A stretch of 64,000 nt of DNA from Bacillus badius NBRC 15713 (GTDB lineage: Bacteria; Bacillota; Bacilli; Bacillales; Domibacillaceae), in NCBI RefSeq assembly GCF_001591605.1, contig NZ_BCVF01000010.1, positions 1 to 64,000 on the forward strand, given 5' to 3'. Of this stretch, positions 43,544 to 52,139 are shown one piece after another. A program made the translations under genes and the position numbers. The notes below the pieces were generated by a model, which had not been told where the DNA came from, searched no databases, and saw only the letters and a list, made by a program, of their open reading frames with translations. Numbering within the stretch: position 1 is the first letter of the stretch; each line of letters begins with the position of its first letter.

Positions 43544-44500
43544 CTAGCTTTCTTTTTTCACGAGCGACACGCCGCTGGCTTGGTGCTTTAAAATCTTTTG
43601 GACGACCGTTCCCAGATAGGCGCCTGCTTCTACTGGCGGAATGCCGCCTTTATGAATGTTCGATACGACCATCCGGTCCGCCTCGATCACTCCTTTTCTC
43701 GGCTTGTAGCACATGTACGCACTTAATGATTCCGCGCTCACAAGGCCGGGACGCTCACCAATCAGCATCACGACGACATCTGGGGTTAGAATCTCGCCGA
43801 TTTCATCCATTAACGCCACCCGCCCTTTGTCTACATAAAAGGTGGTGCCCATGCTGATGTTTAAATTGTTCAGCGATTGCTGCAATGACAAGTAAACGTC
43901 TTCGATATTGGTTTCAACCGCTTTGGCGCTTAAGCCGTTTGAAATCACGATTTGTACGGTAGGCGAAGACTGGCATCTCTCTTTAATCATCTTCCTTGCT
44001 TCATCTGACAGCTGGCGCCCGTAATCCGGACGGCGAATATATTCTTCCTTGTCCTTCACACGCGTCTGAACGGTAAATACTCCCAGATTCTTCAAAACCT
44101 CTGGCGCCACTTCCCCGTAAACGGCATCAACGGCAGCCGCATGGTCAAAGCGGAACTGGAGCCACGTATTGGTCTTCGGGCGGTTGCCCGCTCGGCCGAC
44201 AGCAATCCGCGACGGCGTTTTCTTGCGAAGCTCTTCCAGCTGTTTCTCTTTCTTTTCTGCTTCCGCCGTATCAGCGGACTTCTGCTTAGAAGCTGATGAA
44301 AGCGGTGCTGCCTGCCTGTGCTGCTTCGGCTGCAGCGGCTTCCATTCGATTTGTCCTGCACTTTGTTCCTTCAATTCAACCGGCGGCAGATCTTTCGGCC
44401 CTTTGCTCCATAAGTTCACTTCAGGCTCTTGCGGCTGCTGTTCCTGACTGAGCTTTTCCACAACCAGCTTTGTAATTGAAGCAACTAATTCTTCCTTCAT
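43544..44500 (-). CDS. eutC: Ethanolamine ammonia-lyase small subunit EutC
   Basis: A 318-residue subunit. The N-terminal helix (EELVASITKLVVEKLSQE) followed by a Gln/Pro/Lys-rich linker to about residue 95 is an encapsulation peptide plus spacer. The cobalamin-binding core starts at TPSRIAVGRAGNRPKTNTWLQF and includes QIVISNGLSAKAVETN, LIGERPGLVSAESL and VSNIHKGGIPPVEAGA. With EutB it makes the adenosylcobalamin-dependent lyase releasing acetaldehyde and ammonia. The linker is longer than in enteric forms. Confidence 0.95.
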   Translation of the reverse strand: MKEELVASITKLVVEKLSQEQQPQEPEVNLWSKGPKDLPPVELKEQSAGQIEWKPLQPKQHRQAAPLSSASKQKSADTAEAEKKEKQLEELRKKTPSRIAVGRAGNRPKTNTWLQFRFDHAAAVDAVYGEVAPEVLKNLGVFTVQTRVKDKEEYIRRPDYGRQLSDEARKMIKERCQSSPTVQIVISNGLSAKAVETNIEDVYLSLQQSLNNLNISMGTTFYVDKGRVALMDEIGEILTPDVVVMLIGERPGLVSAESLSAYMCYKPRKGVIEADRMVVSNIHKGGIPPVEAGAYLGTVVQKILKHQASGVSLVKKES

Positions 44501-44511
44501 GCTATCGCCTC

Positions 44512-45876
44512 CTATCTTGAAAACATCGTTGGGTCACCTGCGTACTTGCTCAATCTTCCATTCTCGAAAATCCCCATTTTCTCAAGCCATGCGGCGAACT
44601 CAGGGGAAGGGGCTTTTCCAAGTGTTTGGCGCAACGTAGCAATGTCGTGATAGCTCATAGACTGATAGTTCAGCATGCAATCATCCCCCATCGGTGTCGC
44701 AATAATGAAATTCACTCCCGCGGCGGCTAAAAGCACGCCAAGATCCTCGATATCATTTTGATCGGCGCGAATATGGTTGGTATAGCAAATATCGACACCC
44801 ATTGGCAGGCCATGCATTTTGCCCATAAAATGATCTTCAAGCCCCGCCCGGATCACCTGCTTGCTGTTATACAAGTATTCCGGGCCGATAAAGCCAACGA
44901 CCGTGTTCACAATATACGGATTGTAATGCCGGGCAAAGCCGTAATTCCTTGATTCCAATGTCATTTGATCCATTCCGTAATGGGCTTCCGCCGACAATTC
45001 CGAGCCTTGTCCTGTTTCAAAATACAGCCGTTCCGGACCGGCGCTCGTTCCAAATTTTTTCGCCATGTCCGCCGCCTCATGCAAAAGCTCAGCGGAAATA
45101 CCGAAGGAACGGTTGGCTTTTTCCGTGCCGGCGATGCTCTGGAAAATCATATCGGCAGGTGCCCCTTTTTCAATCGCTTTCATTTGGGTAGTAACATGGG
45201 CAAGCACACAGTTCTGGGTTGGAATGTTCCATTCTTCAATAAACTCATGGCTTGCCTGCAGCAGCCGTTTGACGCTTTCGACAGAATCATCAACCGGATT
45301 GATGCCTACTACCGCATCTCCTACCCCGTAGGACAAGCCGTCCTTCAGCGAGGCAATCATGCCCTCGATGTTATCTGTCGGGTGATTCGGCTGCAGCCTT
45401 GAGGCGAGCGTGCCTCTCTGGCCAATCGTTATGTTGCAGGTTGTTAAAATCTCTATTTTGCCGGCGGCGTGCACTAGGTCTAAGTTAGACATGAGCTTCG
45501 CGACCGCCGCGATCATTTCGCTCGTTAGCCCCTGGCTCATGCGCTTTAACTCCCGGTCCCCGGTTTCATTGTCTAAAATGTACTCGCGCAATTCAGCCAC
45601 CGACCAGTTTTTGATTTGCTTGTAAATCGGCTCGTTAATATCGTGTTCGATGATGGCGGATACTTCGTCTTTCTCAGCCTCAATCATCGGATGATTGCGG
45701 ATATCGGCTAGCGTAATGCCGCTTAAGACGGATTTGGCTGCGATTCGTTCCTGCACCGTTTCGGCCGCGATCCCTGCAAGCCGGTCTCCCGATTTTTCTT
45801 CATTGGCTTTTGCGAAAAGCTCTTTCAAATCCTTGAATTGAAAGGTCTTTCCCCCAATCGTTGTTTTCAGCTTCAC
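44512..45876 (-). CDS. eutB: Ethanolamine ammonia-lyase large subunit EutB
   Basis: A 454-residue TIM-barrel subunit holding the active site. Conserved pieces include GITLADIRNHPMIEAEKDEVS, TIGQRGTLASRLQPNHPTDN, VGDAVVGINPVDDSVESV, GFIGPEYLYNSKQVIRAGLEDHFMGKMHG and the Cys/Asp region DICYTNHIRADQNDIE. It has the usual family length. It is 18 bases downstream of eutA and 11 upstream of eutC. Confidence 0.97.
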   Translation of the reverse strand: MKLKTTIGGKTFQFKDLKELFAKANEEKSGDRLAGIAAETVQERIAAKSVLSGITLADIRNHPMIEAEKDEVSAIIEHDINEPIYKQIKNWSVAELREYILDNETGDRELKRMSQGLTSEMIAAVAKLMSNLDLVHAAGKIEILTTCNITIGQRGTLASRLQPNHPTDNIEGMIASLKDGLSYGVGDAVVGINPVDDSVESVKRLLQASHEFIEEWNIPTQNCVLAHVTTQMKAIEKGAPADMIFQSIAGTEKANRSFGISAELLHEAADMAKKFGTSAGPERLYFETGQGSELSAEAHYGMDQMTLESRNYGFARHYNPYIVNTVVGFIGPEYLYNSKQVIRAGLEDHFMGKMHGLPMGVDICYTNHIRADQNDIEDLGVLLAAAGVNFIIATPMGDDCMLNYQSMSYHDIATLRQTLGKAPSPEFAAWLEKMGIFENGRLSKYAGDPTMFSR

Positions 45877-45894
45877 TTTGCCTGCCTCCTTGCT

Positions 45895-47340
45895 TTATGA
45901 ATGAAAAGTGAGTGTTTTAATAACTACAGGCACTACTCCTGAGTCAAGAACCTGGCCGATATCCATGTAATCGCCTTGTTCTACCTCAATTTGATCGATA
46001 CACAGTACACTTTCTTCCGGCTTTAGCGCCTGAAATGTCTGACCAAGCACCTTGGCGTGGTCGCTTTGCAGGGCAATCACTAAAGGCTGTGACGGCTTCG
46101 GCTTTAATTGCCGGCACTGAATCAGCTCCTTCGCAACAGACTGGATATCCCTAAAGGACAAATGCGGCAAATGAGTGAAGTAAAGAACAAAGTTTTGTCC
46201 TTCCCGTCCCGGGTCATACACGGCAATCGCTTCTTCCATGCTGCTGCGTAATTTCTCCAGTCCGGCGGAGGCTTCGTATTCAAATGACACTTCAAATACA
46301 GGCAGGTTTTTCTGGGGCAGCTGGCTGCTCTCCACTTGGATCGTTGCTCCGCTAATGTTTGTTGTCTGGGTCCCGGCTCCGAGAACCGTTGCCCGAACGG
46401 TTTCATCCGGCTCTCTCCACTCGTACCGCTGCAGGCTGTGCTCCTCCTGAATCGCCCTGGCGATGGCGGTGCCGATATCGTTATATCCTTCTGCTGCCGC
46501 CTGCCGATCTTCTGCTTGATATATACACTCCGACACGCCGCCTGAAAAGACAATAGCATCCACAGCGCCGCTCCACTGCGGAGGATGTCCCAATAAAAGC
46601 ACTTCATCCTCGGCTGTGAGCGATTTGTCCAGCATCCTTCCAATGACAGCGGCCATATACCTCGCCACCTTCTCAATATCGGGATGGTCTTTTGCCGCTC
46701 CTTTTGCCAGCGTCCAGCCTTTTTGCTGAACAAGTCTTTCAACAGGAACAGAAAGGCGGCTGACTTTTCCTTCTTTAAATTCAATCAAGCGTCCGCCGAT
46801 ATGGAGCGTACATGTGCCTGACAGCTTGCCATTTTCATAGACAGCGGCATTGGCAGTGCCGCCCCCGATATCGATATTCGCTACCGCCTTCCCTGTTTTT
46901 TTAGAATAATCATAGGCGCCAGACCCCTTAGCCGCGATCATGCCTTCTAGATCCGGACCAGCCGTTGCGACTAAAAACTCGCCGGCAACAGCCGATAGAT
47001 GATGGACCATTTCCTCTGCATTTTGCTTTGTTGCTGTTTCACCGGTAATGATCACCGCGCCTGTCTGAATTTGCTCCGGCTTGACGCCCGCCTTTTCATA
47101 TTCTTGTTTGACCAGACGGTCGACCGCCTCCATATCAATGACCGTTGCCGATAACAACGGAGTTCTGAAAATCGGGCTCCGGTATAAAATCTCTTTATCG
47201 ATAATTTCAATTCTCGGTACATGCGATCCGCCGGCCATGTTCATGAGCGAAAACCGGCTAATCACCAATTTTGTTGTGCTTGTGCCGATATCAATGCCGG
47301 CACTCAGTAACGTTTCCTCGCGGGAGGCCAGGCTTTTCAC
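45895..47340 (-). CDS. eutA: Ethanolamine ammonia-lyase reactivase EutA
   Basis: A 481-residue actin-fold ATPase that exchanges damaged cobalamin from EutBC. ATP-binding motifs are SAGIDIGTSTTKLVIS at the N-terminus, VANIDIGGGTANAAVYENG, and VFSGGVSECIY. The start is GTG (47338-47340) with AAGGTGGTG upstream. An intrinsic terminator and an ANTAR-type hairpin lie between its start and eutP, and a promoter (TTTACA-17-TATATT) precedes them. So eutA begins a separately controlled transcription unit. Confidence 0.95.
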   Translation of the reverse strand: MKSLASREETLLSAGIDIGTSTTKLVISRFSLMNMAGGSHVPRIEIIDKEILYRSPIFRTPLLSATVIDMEAVDRLVKQEYEKAGVKPEQIQTGAVIITGETATKQNAEEMVHHLSAVAGEFLVATAGPDLEGMIAAKGSGAYDYSKKTGKAVANIDIGGGTANAAVYENGKLSGTCTLHIGGRLIEFKEGKVSRLSVPVERLVQQKGWTLAKGAAKDHPDIEKVARYMAAVIGRMLDKSLTAEDEVLLLGHPPQWSGAVDAIVFSGGVSECIYQAEDRQAAAEGYNDIGTAIARAIQEEHSLQRYEWREPDETVRATVLGAGTQTTNISGATIQVESSQLPQKNLPVFEVSFEYEASAGLEKLRSSMEEAIAVYDPGREGQNFVLYFTHLPHLSFRDIQSVAKELIQCRQLKPKPSQPLVIALQSDHAKVLGQTFQALKPEESVLCIDQIEVEQGDYMDIGQVLDSGVVPVVIKTLTFHS

Positions 47341-47368
47341 GCTTTTGCACCACCTTAAAAAGCAAAAA

Positions 47369-47418
47369 GCGCCCCTGCAAATTCATGAATCATGAATTCG
47401 TCAGAGGCGCCTTTGCCT
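47369..47418 (-). promoter_or_regulatory. ANTAR-type antiterminator hairpin overlapping a terminator before eutA
   Basis: On the minus strand AGGC-AAAGGC-GCCT (47405-47418) is a small hairpin with a hexaloop that has A at position 1 and G at position 4, as EutV targets do. Its 3' arm overlaps the 5' arm of an intrinsic terminator (GCGCCTCTG with CAGGGGCGC, 47369-47410) followed by T5. The two structures exclude each other. EutV binding to the first would let polymerase pass. Confidence 0.72.
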
Positions 47419-47447
47419 GTTTCTATGCTTTTTTATTTATTGTTCTA

Positions 47448-47484
47448 AATATACCTAAAAAACTGACTATTGTAAAGGCTTTCA
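47448..47484 (-). promoter_or_regulatory. Promoter of eutA with cre-like site
   Basis: Minus strand: -35 TTTACA (47471-47476), 17-bp spacer, -10 TATATT (47448-47453). TGAAAGCCTTTACA (47471-47484) matches the CcpA cre consensus except for one central base and overlaps the -35. Carbon catabolite repression of the eut genes is therefore plausible. Confidence 0.7.
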
Positions 47485-47976
47485 CCTAAAAATGAAATCC
47501 ATTTGCCCGCAAGCAGCGGCATACTCCTTCATTTCCTGCAAGGAACGGCAAGCGGCAAGGTCCCGCAACACTTGAAGGTTTTTCCCTGCAAGCGCCGATG
47601 TGACCACAATCGGTCCTTCGACAACAGCCTGCTTCAGCTTTTGCACGGTATGTTCAATATTAGCAGCAGGATGATCTGCTTTCGTTACCACCCCGACCGG
47701 CAATTTGGGAATGCCTGAACTGAATCCCGGCGGAAAAACCATCTTATCCCCCGTCGCATCCTGAATATAAAAAACATGGGTCACTTCTAAAGCAGTTGCC
47801 ATAATATTTTTGTAGAATAAAGGATTTTCTGTGTATTCCCCAGGTGTATCCACGATCCAGTCGTGATAGACGAGCGCCTGCGTCTTCACCGCTTCCGCCG
47901 GCTTATCTAGCAGAGCGTTTGTTAACGTAGATTTCCCTGCTCCGATCGAGCCGATCAGCATTACTCTGTTATTCAT
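47482..47976 (-). CDS. eutP: EutP P-loop protein
   Basis: A 164-residue GTPase-like protein. The P-loop is GSIGAGKSTL (about residues 8-17), with DTPGEY in switch II, and VTKADH as the base-specificity motif. EutP/PduV proteins are associated with microcompartments; acetate kinase activity has been reported for Salmonella EutP. Precise role here is unknown. It is the last gene before the eutA promoter. Confidence 0.9.
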   Translation of the reverse strand: MNNRVMLIGSIGAGKSTLTNALLDKPAEAVKTQALVYHDWIVDTPGEYTENPLFYKNIMATALEVTHVFYIQDATGDKMVFPPGFSSGIPKLPVGVVTKADHPAANIEHTVQKLKQAVVEGPIVVTSALAGKNLQVLRDLAACRSLQEMKEYAAACGQMDFIFR

Positions 47977-47989
47977 TCGCCTTCTCTCC

Positions 47990-48331
47990 TTATGACTTTG
48001 TTATCGCTGAAGGCGTATAGCCAAGCTGCTCGGAAAGAAAACGGTTAATTTCAGCCATCGCCATCTCTACTTCTGACACGCTGCCGACAATGACTAAGCT
48101 GCCTGTAAAGCGGTCAAGAAAGCCGATCGTGACACTAGCCGCCTTCGTTGCCAGATCACCGGCAATAATGACTGTCTCGCTCGGCGTTAATGTCAGTATT
48201 CCCAGCGCTCCCGCCTCCTGAATACCAAGCTTCACAAACATATCCGGGTCAGGATTGGCAATTAAATGGCTAAGCGTAATTTGCTTGCCCGGAACAAACT
48301 CCTGGATAAATCGCTGTTTTTCTTCACTCAT
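47990..48331 (-). CDS. eutS: BMC shell protein EutS
   Basis: A 113-residue circularly permuted BMC protein of the EutS/PduU type. It starts RFIQEFVPGKQITLSHLIANPDP and has EAGALGILTLTPSETVIIAGD and VTIGFLDRFTGSLVIVG. EutS forms a bent hexamer with a small beta-barrel. It lies between eutH and eutP. Confidence 0.94.
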   Translation of the reverse strand: MSEEKQRFIQEFVPGKQITLSHLIANPDPDMFVKLGIQEAGALGILTLTPSETVIIAGDLATKAASVTIGFLDRFTGSLVIVGSVSEVEMAMAEINRFLSEQLGYTPSAITKS

Positions 48332-48342
48332 GCTTCTTCCTC

Positions 48343-49626
48343 CTACTGTGCTGTTTCTTGTGCTGATGCGCTTTCTTCCATCACCGCGCCTTCCTCCTCT
48401 AAATATTCACCTGGACGGATCGTTCCGTTGGCACGGTCTTCCTCTTCTAAACGCAGGGCAGTCGGGACGGACAACCAATAAGCAAGCCCGATAGCAATCA
48501 CACCGGCTGAGATTTTGCCAATCAAAACAGGCAGGATCAAATTAGGCTGGAAATTAGCGGTGAAAGATAAATGGTCGCCTAACAGAAATGCCGCGCAGAC
48601 AGCAAAGGAAATGTTGATGACCTTATCCTTCGGCCGCATGTAGCGAACGAGCTGGAACATAGCTAATATATTGGCAATTGTGGCAAGCAGACCGGCGCTG
48701 CCTGTTGAGCTTAAGCCGATTTTTCTTCCGGCTGCTTCCAATGGTGTCGAGGCGTATTTACGAAGCAAGTAGACCATCGGAAACGCCCCGGCCAGCATAA
48801 TTCCGATATATCCCGCCGTTTCCAGCGCCCGGAATTGGTCTTCTTTATCAGCCATAATCGGATCAAAGCCCCATACGCCAAATAGCGTTGAGAACAATCC
48901 GGTGAAAATTTCCACAATGGAAAAGACAAGCACTAGCTTAATAGCGGCATCCATTACTTTTCCAAAAATCATAAAGCCGCTGATCATCGCTTTCGGGAAG
49001 AACTTAAGCCCGGCGGCAATCGCTACCACAAAAATAAGCAAAGGCAGCAGGTTGACTAATATTTTAGCGTAAGACAAAGCAAATTCATAAGTGGAACTGC
49101 TCGTCGTATCAATGACGGCACGCACCTTTGTATTAAACAAAAGCGTCAAGCAGCTGGCAATAAACGCCCCGATCGGGATCGTTAAGACACCAGACATCAC
49201 TCCAAGCGCCATATATTTGTGATCCCTCTTATCAAGCATAGCCAGTCCCATCGGAATCGAGAAAACGATCGTTGCTCCGGCCATATAGCCGACGATCATA
49301 GCCATAATCCAGCCCTCATACGTTTCCTTTAACACATTCGCTAATTGGTAGCCCCCCATATCTGTCGCCAGAATGGCGGTAGCGGCAATTGCCGGGTCAG
49401 CTCCGAGCGAGTTGAACAATGGACCAATAACGGAATCGATAAATTGTGATAAAAATGGAATAGAGGCCATAATCCCGGCAGCCGGAACGAAAATGTGGCC
49501 GACGGTATGAAGGCCATTCATAAACTCTTTCCCGAGCCCTTCCTCAGGATTGCGGATAGCCGCAAAAGCTCCCAATACGGCACACGTCATAATGATATAG
49601 ACAACAACATTCCCAATCATGCTCAT
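48343..49626 (-). CDS. eutH: Ethanolamine permease EutH
   Basis: A 427-residue protein with about eleven membrane helices. Marks are MSMIGNVVVYIIMTCAVLGAFAAI, GKEFMNGLHTVGHIFVPAAGIMASIPFL, ATAILATDMGGYQLANVLKET and DHLSFTANFQPNLILPVL. EutH carries ethanolamine by facilitated uptake when it is scarce or at low pH. It is the first structural gene after the eutVW regulators, behind an ANTAR-type leader. Confidence 0.94.
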   Translation of the reverse strand: MSMIGNVVVYIIMTCAVLGAFAAIRNPEEGLGKEFMNGLHTVGHIFVPAAGIMASIPFLSQFIDSVIGPLFNSLGADPAIAATAILATDMGGYQLANVLKETYEGWIMAMIVGYMAGATIVFSIPMGLAMLDKRDHKYMALGVMSGVLTIPIGAFIASCLTLLFNTKVRAVIDTTSSSTYEFALSYAKILVNLLPLLIFVVAIAAGLKFFPKAMISGFMIFGKVMDAAIKLVLVFSIVEIFTGLFSTLFGVWGFDPIMADKEDQFRALETAGYIGIMLAGAFPMVYLLRKYASTPLEAAGRKIGLSSTGSAGLLATIANILAMFQLVRYMRPKDKVINISFAVCAAFLLGDHLSFTANFQPNLILPVLIGKISAGVIAIGLAYWLSVPTALRLEEEDRANGTIRPGEYLEEEGAVMEESASAQETAQ

Positions 49627-49672
49627 ATTACTCTCTCCTTTTCTCGTTTTTTCAAGTAAAATGCAATAAAAA

Positions 49673-49720
49673 ACAGACCCCTCCCGCTGGTTTTATCCCA
49701 TCGTTAAGCGCCTGTGCTTA
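49673..49720 (-). promoter_or_regulatory. ANTAR-type leader hairpin before eutH
   Basis: On the minus strand TAAGC-ACAGGC-GCTTA (49705-49720) is a 5-bp stem with an A1/G4 hexaloop, very like the one before eutA (ACAGGC versus AAAGGC). The loop bases ACAGGC can instead pair with GTCTGT (49673-49678), just before T6. That gives a moderately stable terminator. Readthrough into eutH would therefore depend on EutV. Confidence 0.65.
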
Positions 49721-49746
49721 CTTAATTATTCACTTGTCTTTTGAAA

Positions 49747-50316
49747 CTATTTATATTTAGCAATAACCTTTTCGGCTGTTTCATTCATAGACAGCCGGTG
49801 CTTCATGCTGAATTTCCGCATTCTCTGATAGGCTTCCTCTTCGGAGACGGAGAGATGCTTCATAAGCAGGCCCTTGGCCCGTTCAATGAGCTTCCGCTTT
49901 TCCACCTGCTCATTTGCCGCCGCAACGGCGTCCTGCATCGTCCTCATTTTCGCCGCTTGATTAAGCGCCACTTCCACAGCCGGCAGCAAATTCGCCTCGG
50001 ATACCGGCTTGACAAGATAGCCGACCACATTCGCCTGTTTGGACTTTTCAACAAACTCCTTCTGACTGTAGGCGGTGACTAGAATAATTGGTATATCCAG
50101 CTTGTCCGAAATGATTTTCCCCGCCTTCAATCCATTCAGCTTCGGCATCTTAATGTCCATAATAATCAAATCCGGCTTGAGGGCAAAAGCAAGTTCGACC
50201 GCTTTCTCCCCATCGCCTGCTTCTCCAACGACCTCATAGCCGTTATCCTGCAAAATAGAGGAAATATCTAAACGGATAAGCGACTCATCTTCTACCAGCA
50301 GAATCCGTTGACCCAT
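49747..50316 (-). CDS. eutV: ANTAR-domain response regulator EutV
   Basis: A 189-residue antiterminator. The receiver domain has ED (9-10), the phospho-Asp in LIIMDIKMPKLNG (about 53), and Lys in YLVKPVSEA. The C-terminal ANTAR domain (about 125-185) binds RNA: RAKGLLMKHLSVSEEEAYQRMRKFSMKHRLSMNETAEKVI. When phosphorylated by EutW it dimerises and holds target hairpins so that downstream terminators do not form. Its start lies inside the eutW 3' end, so the two are coupled. Confidence 0.96.
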   Translation of the reverse strand: MGQRILLVEDESLIRLDISSILQDNGYEVVGEAGDGEKAVELAFALKPDLIIMDIKMPKLNGLKAGKIISDKLDIPIILVTAYSQKEFVEKSKQANVVGYLVKPVSEANLLPAVEVALNQAAKMRTMQDAVAAANEQVEKRKLIERAKGLLMKHLSVSEEEAYQRMRKFSMKHRLSMNETAEKVIAKYK

Positions 50317-51745
50317 ATTCTTTGACTCCCTCCTGCTCCAGTGTAAATGAAACGATGACAGTCGTTCCTTGTGAGGAAGATCCGATGTAATATTCTCCCG
50401 ATAAATCGTGTTCGATGAGGTTTTTGACGATATCCAGCCCCAGTGACCGCTTCGCTTCCTTTTTCATCCCGGTGCCATTATCAGCGACGGTCAAGGTCAC
50501 CTTGCTCTTCTCCCGCTTAAACGTTACATCTACGGCTCCGGCAGGACGATTGTGAAACGCATGCTTAATTGAATTTTGCACCAATTCATTGACTACAAGC
50601 GCAATCGAGACAGCCTTTTTGGAATCAGCCAAAATCGGCTCGCCGCGGCAGCTAAACTGCAGGTCAAGCTGCTCGCTATGGCTGTTCTGGATGATCATTT
50701 GGGCAATTTTGTTCGACAAGCTGACAATATCGACCTCATCATCATCGATATTGTCATTGGCCAGAATGATTTCATAGACAGAAGCGATGCTCAGCACCCG
50801 GTTCAAGCTGTCTGTCAGGTAGCCGCGGCTTTCTTCCGACACGCCTTTTCTGATCTGCAGCCGCAAAAGGCTCGCCACCGCCTGCAAATTATTTTTGACC
50901 CGGTGATGAATTTCACGGATCACGACCGATTTAACGACGAGCTCTCTTTCTTTCATGCGCAAATCAGTCACATCACGGATGAGGATGAGCATGCCGGTCA
51001 CCTGATCCTGTTTGTAGATATCCACTTTTTTCACTTCCAAAAAGAATCTCGACACTTGAATTTCTTCAATGACAAGATCCTTCCTCGAATGAATGACCGG
51101 TTTGATAAAGGGCATCACTTCCTCCGCCGGCTTTCCCTCGCAAGGTCCGAGATTATACACCTCGGCAATGAAGGTTTTTGCTGAGGGGTTTGCATATACA
51201 ATTTCCATCGAGGAATCAATCAGGATAAAGTGCTCTTTCATGATATCCGATAAGGCTGGACGCTCCTGGTCGGTGGAAAAAAACAGCTCCCACAGCATTT
51301 CCGTAGCCGGAGAAAGCGATTTCATTTTTTGTATCTCCCGCGGATCATGCTCTTCCTTAATAAGCGTTCCAATCACCTGATCCTTGTCATTCTTAATGGG
51401 CGTGACGCTTTGCTTAACGAAAATCCCCCGCTGTGTCACGGCCTTATTAAAGAGAACGCTTTTTCCTGCCCGCAAGGAGAGAAATACGCTAGGTTCAAAT
51501 TGCTCGTAAACAACCGTTCCAACATACGGCTCGTAATAAAGCGTTTCACCGCTAGAAGGAGAGGCTTCCGCTACGACGATGGCATTTGTAGGCTCTCTCA
51601 TCGGACAATCAATAAATACGTTCGCCCCGGTTAAATCAGCAATTAACTGCAGCTGCCGTGATACTTGCTCAATCTTTTCGATCTCCCGCTCACTTAGCGA
51701 CGTATGTTCCCGGCACAGCCGGCTCACTTGAGAACAGTTTAACAA
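50285..51745 (-). CDS. eutW: Ethanolamine sensor histidine kinase EutW
   Basis: A 486-residue cytoplasmic kinase without membrane segments. A GAF/PocR-like input domain (about 25-150) with cysteines may bind ethanolamine. A PAS domain follows (about 165-270), then the HisKA_2 box EIHHRVKNNLQAVASLLRLQ (His about 284). The HATPase shows NELVQNSIKHAF, DNGTGM and GLDIVKNLI. The start is TTG (51743-51745), behind GAGGG. A sigma-A promoter lies 55 bases upstream. Confidence 0.94.
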   Translation of the reverse strand: MLNCSQVSRLCREHTSLSEREIEKIEQVSRQLQLIADLTGANVFIDCPMREPTNAIVVAEASPSSGETLYYEPYVGTVVYEQFEPSVFLSLRAGKSVLFNKAVTQRGIFVKQSVTPIKNDKDQVIGTLIKEEHDPREIQKMKSLSPATEMLWELFFSTDQERPALSDIMKEHFILIDSSMEIVYANPSAKTFIAEVYNLGPCEGKPAEEVMPFIKPVIHSRKDLVIEEIQVSRFFLEVKKVDIYKQDQVTGMLILIRDVTDLRMKERELVVKSVVIREIHHRVKNNLQAVASLLRLQIRKGVSEESRGYLTDSLNRVLSIASVYEIILANDNIDDDEVDIVSLSNKIAQMIIQNSHSEQLDLQFSCRGEPILADSKKAVSIALVVNELVQNSIKHAFHNRPAGAVDVTFKREKSKVTLTVADNGTGMKKEAKRSLGLDIVKNLIEHDLSGEYYIGSSSQGTTVIVSFTLEQEGVKEYGSTDSAGRR

Positions 51746-51802
51746 TAGAACACAACCCTCTATCCCTTTGAATATTTATAAAATTCAAAAATTATTATCC
51801 AC

Positions 51803-51832
51803 AGTATAGTGGAAAAACAACTTATATGTCAA
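51803..51832 (-). promoter_or_regulatory. Sigma-A promoter of eutWV
   Basis: Minus strand: -35 TTGACA (51827-51832), 18-bp spacer, -10 TATACT (51803-51808). It is nearly consensus, which suggests that the regulators are made constitutively. Confidence 0.8.
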
Positions 51833-52059
51833 TCATCCGTTTCAAAAACTGTCGAATCATCACTTATTTTTTTTAATGGCTTTCCCGTTTGCGGACAAGC
51901 TTCTGCCTTTTGTCTCCATACAGATAGTTTTGTCGAAACATTCACTATCCCTTTTGTTCTTTTATCTTTTCGACAATAGCGGCAACTGATCATTTTATAT
52001 TATTTTAAGGGAAATAAAGTAAATTATTCCTTCTTATTCAGATTGGATGATAACAGCAA

Positions 52060-52108
52060 AAAAGAGCCGACCCCAAAAGCCCTGAAAATGACTTGTGGGG
52101 TCGGCCTT
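52060..52108 (-). terminator. Terminator of the MerR gene
   Basis: GCCGACCCCA (52066-52075) pairs with TGGGGTCGGC (52096-52105), and on the minus strand T6 follows. The rest of the 51833-52059 interval holds no gene or riboswitch that I can see; in particular no cobalamin riboswitch core was found. Confidence 0.85.
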
Positions 52109-52139
52109 AAAACCGTCTGCTCAGAAACAAGGGGCGCGT

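Noticed and set aside
51746-52059. Cobalamin riboswitch before eutWV, as known for eut regulation elsewhere
   Set aside because: I looked for the B12-box core on both strands and saw nothing. The promoter leads directly into eutW with a short leader.
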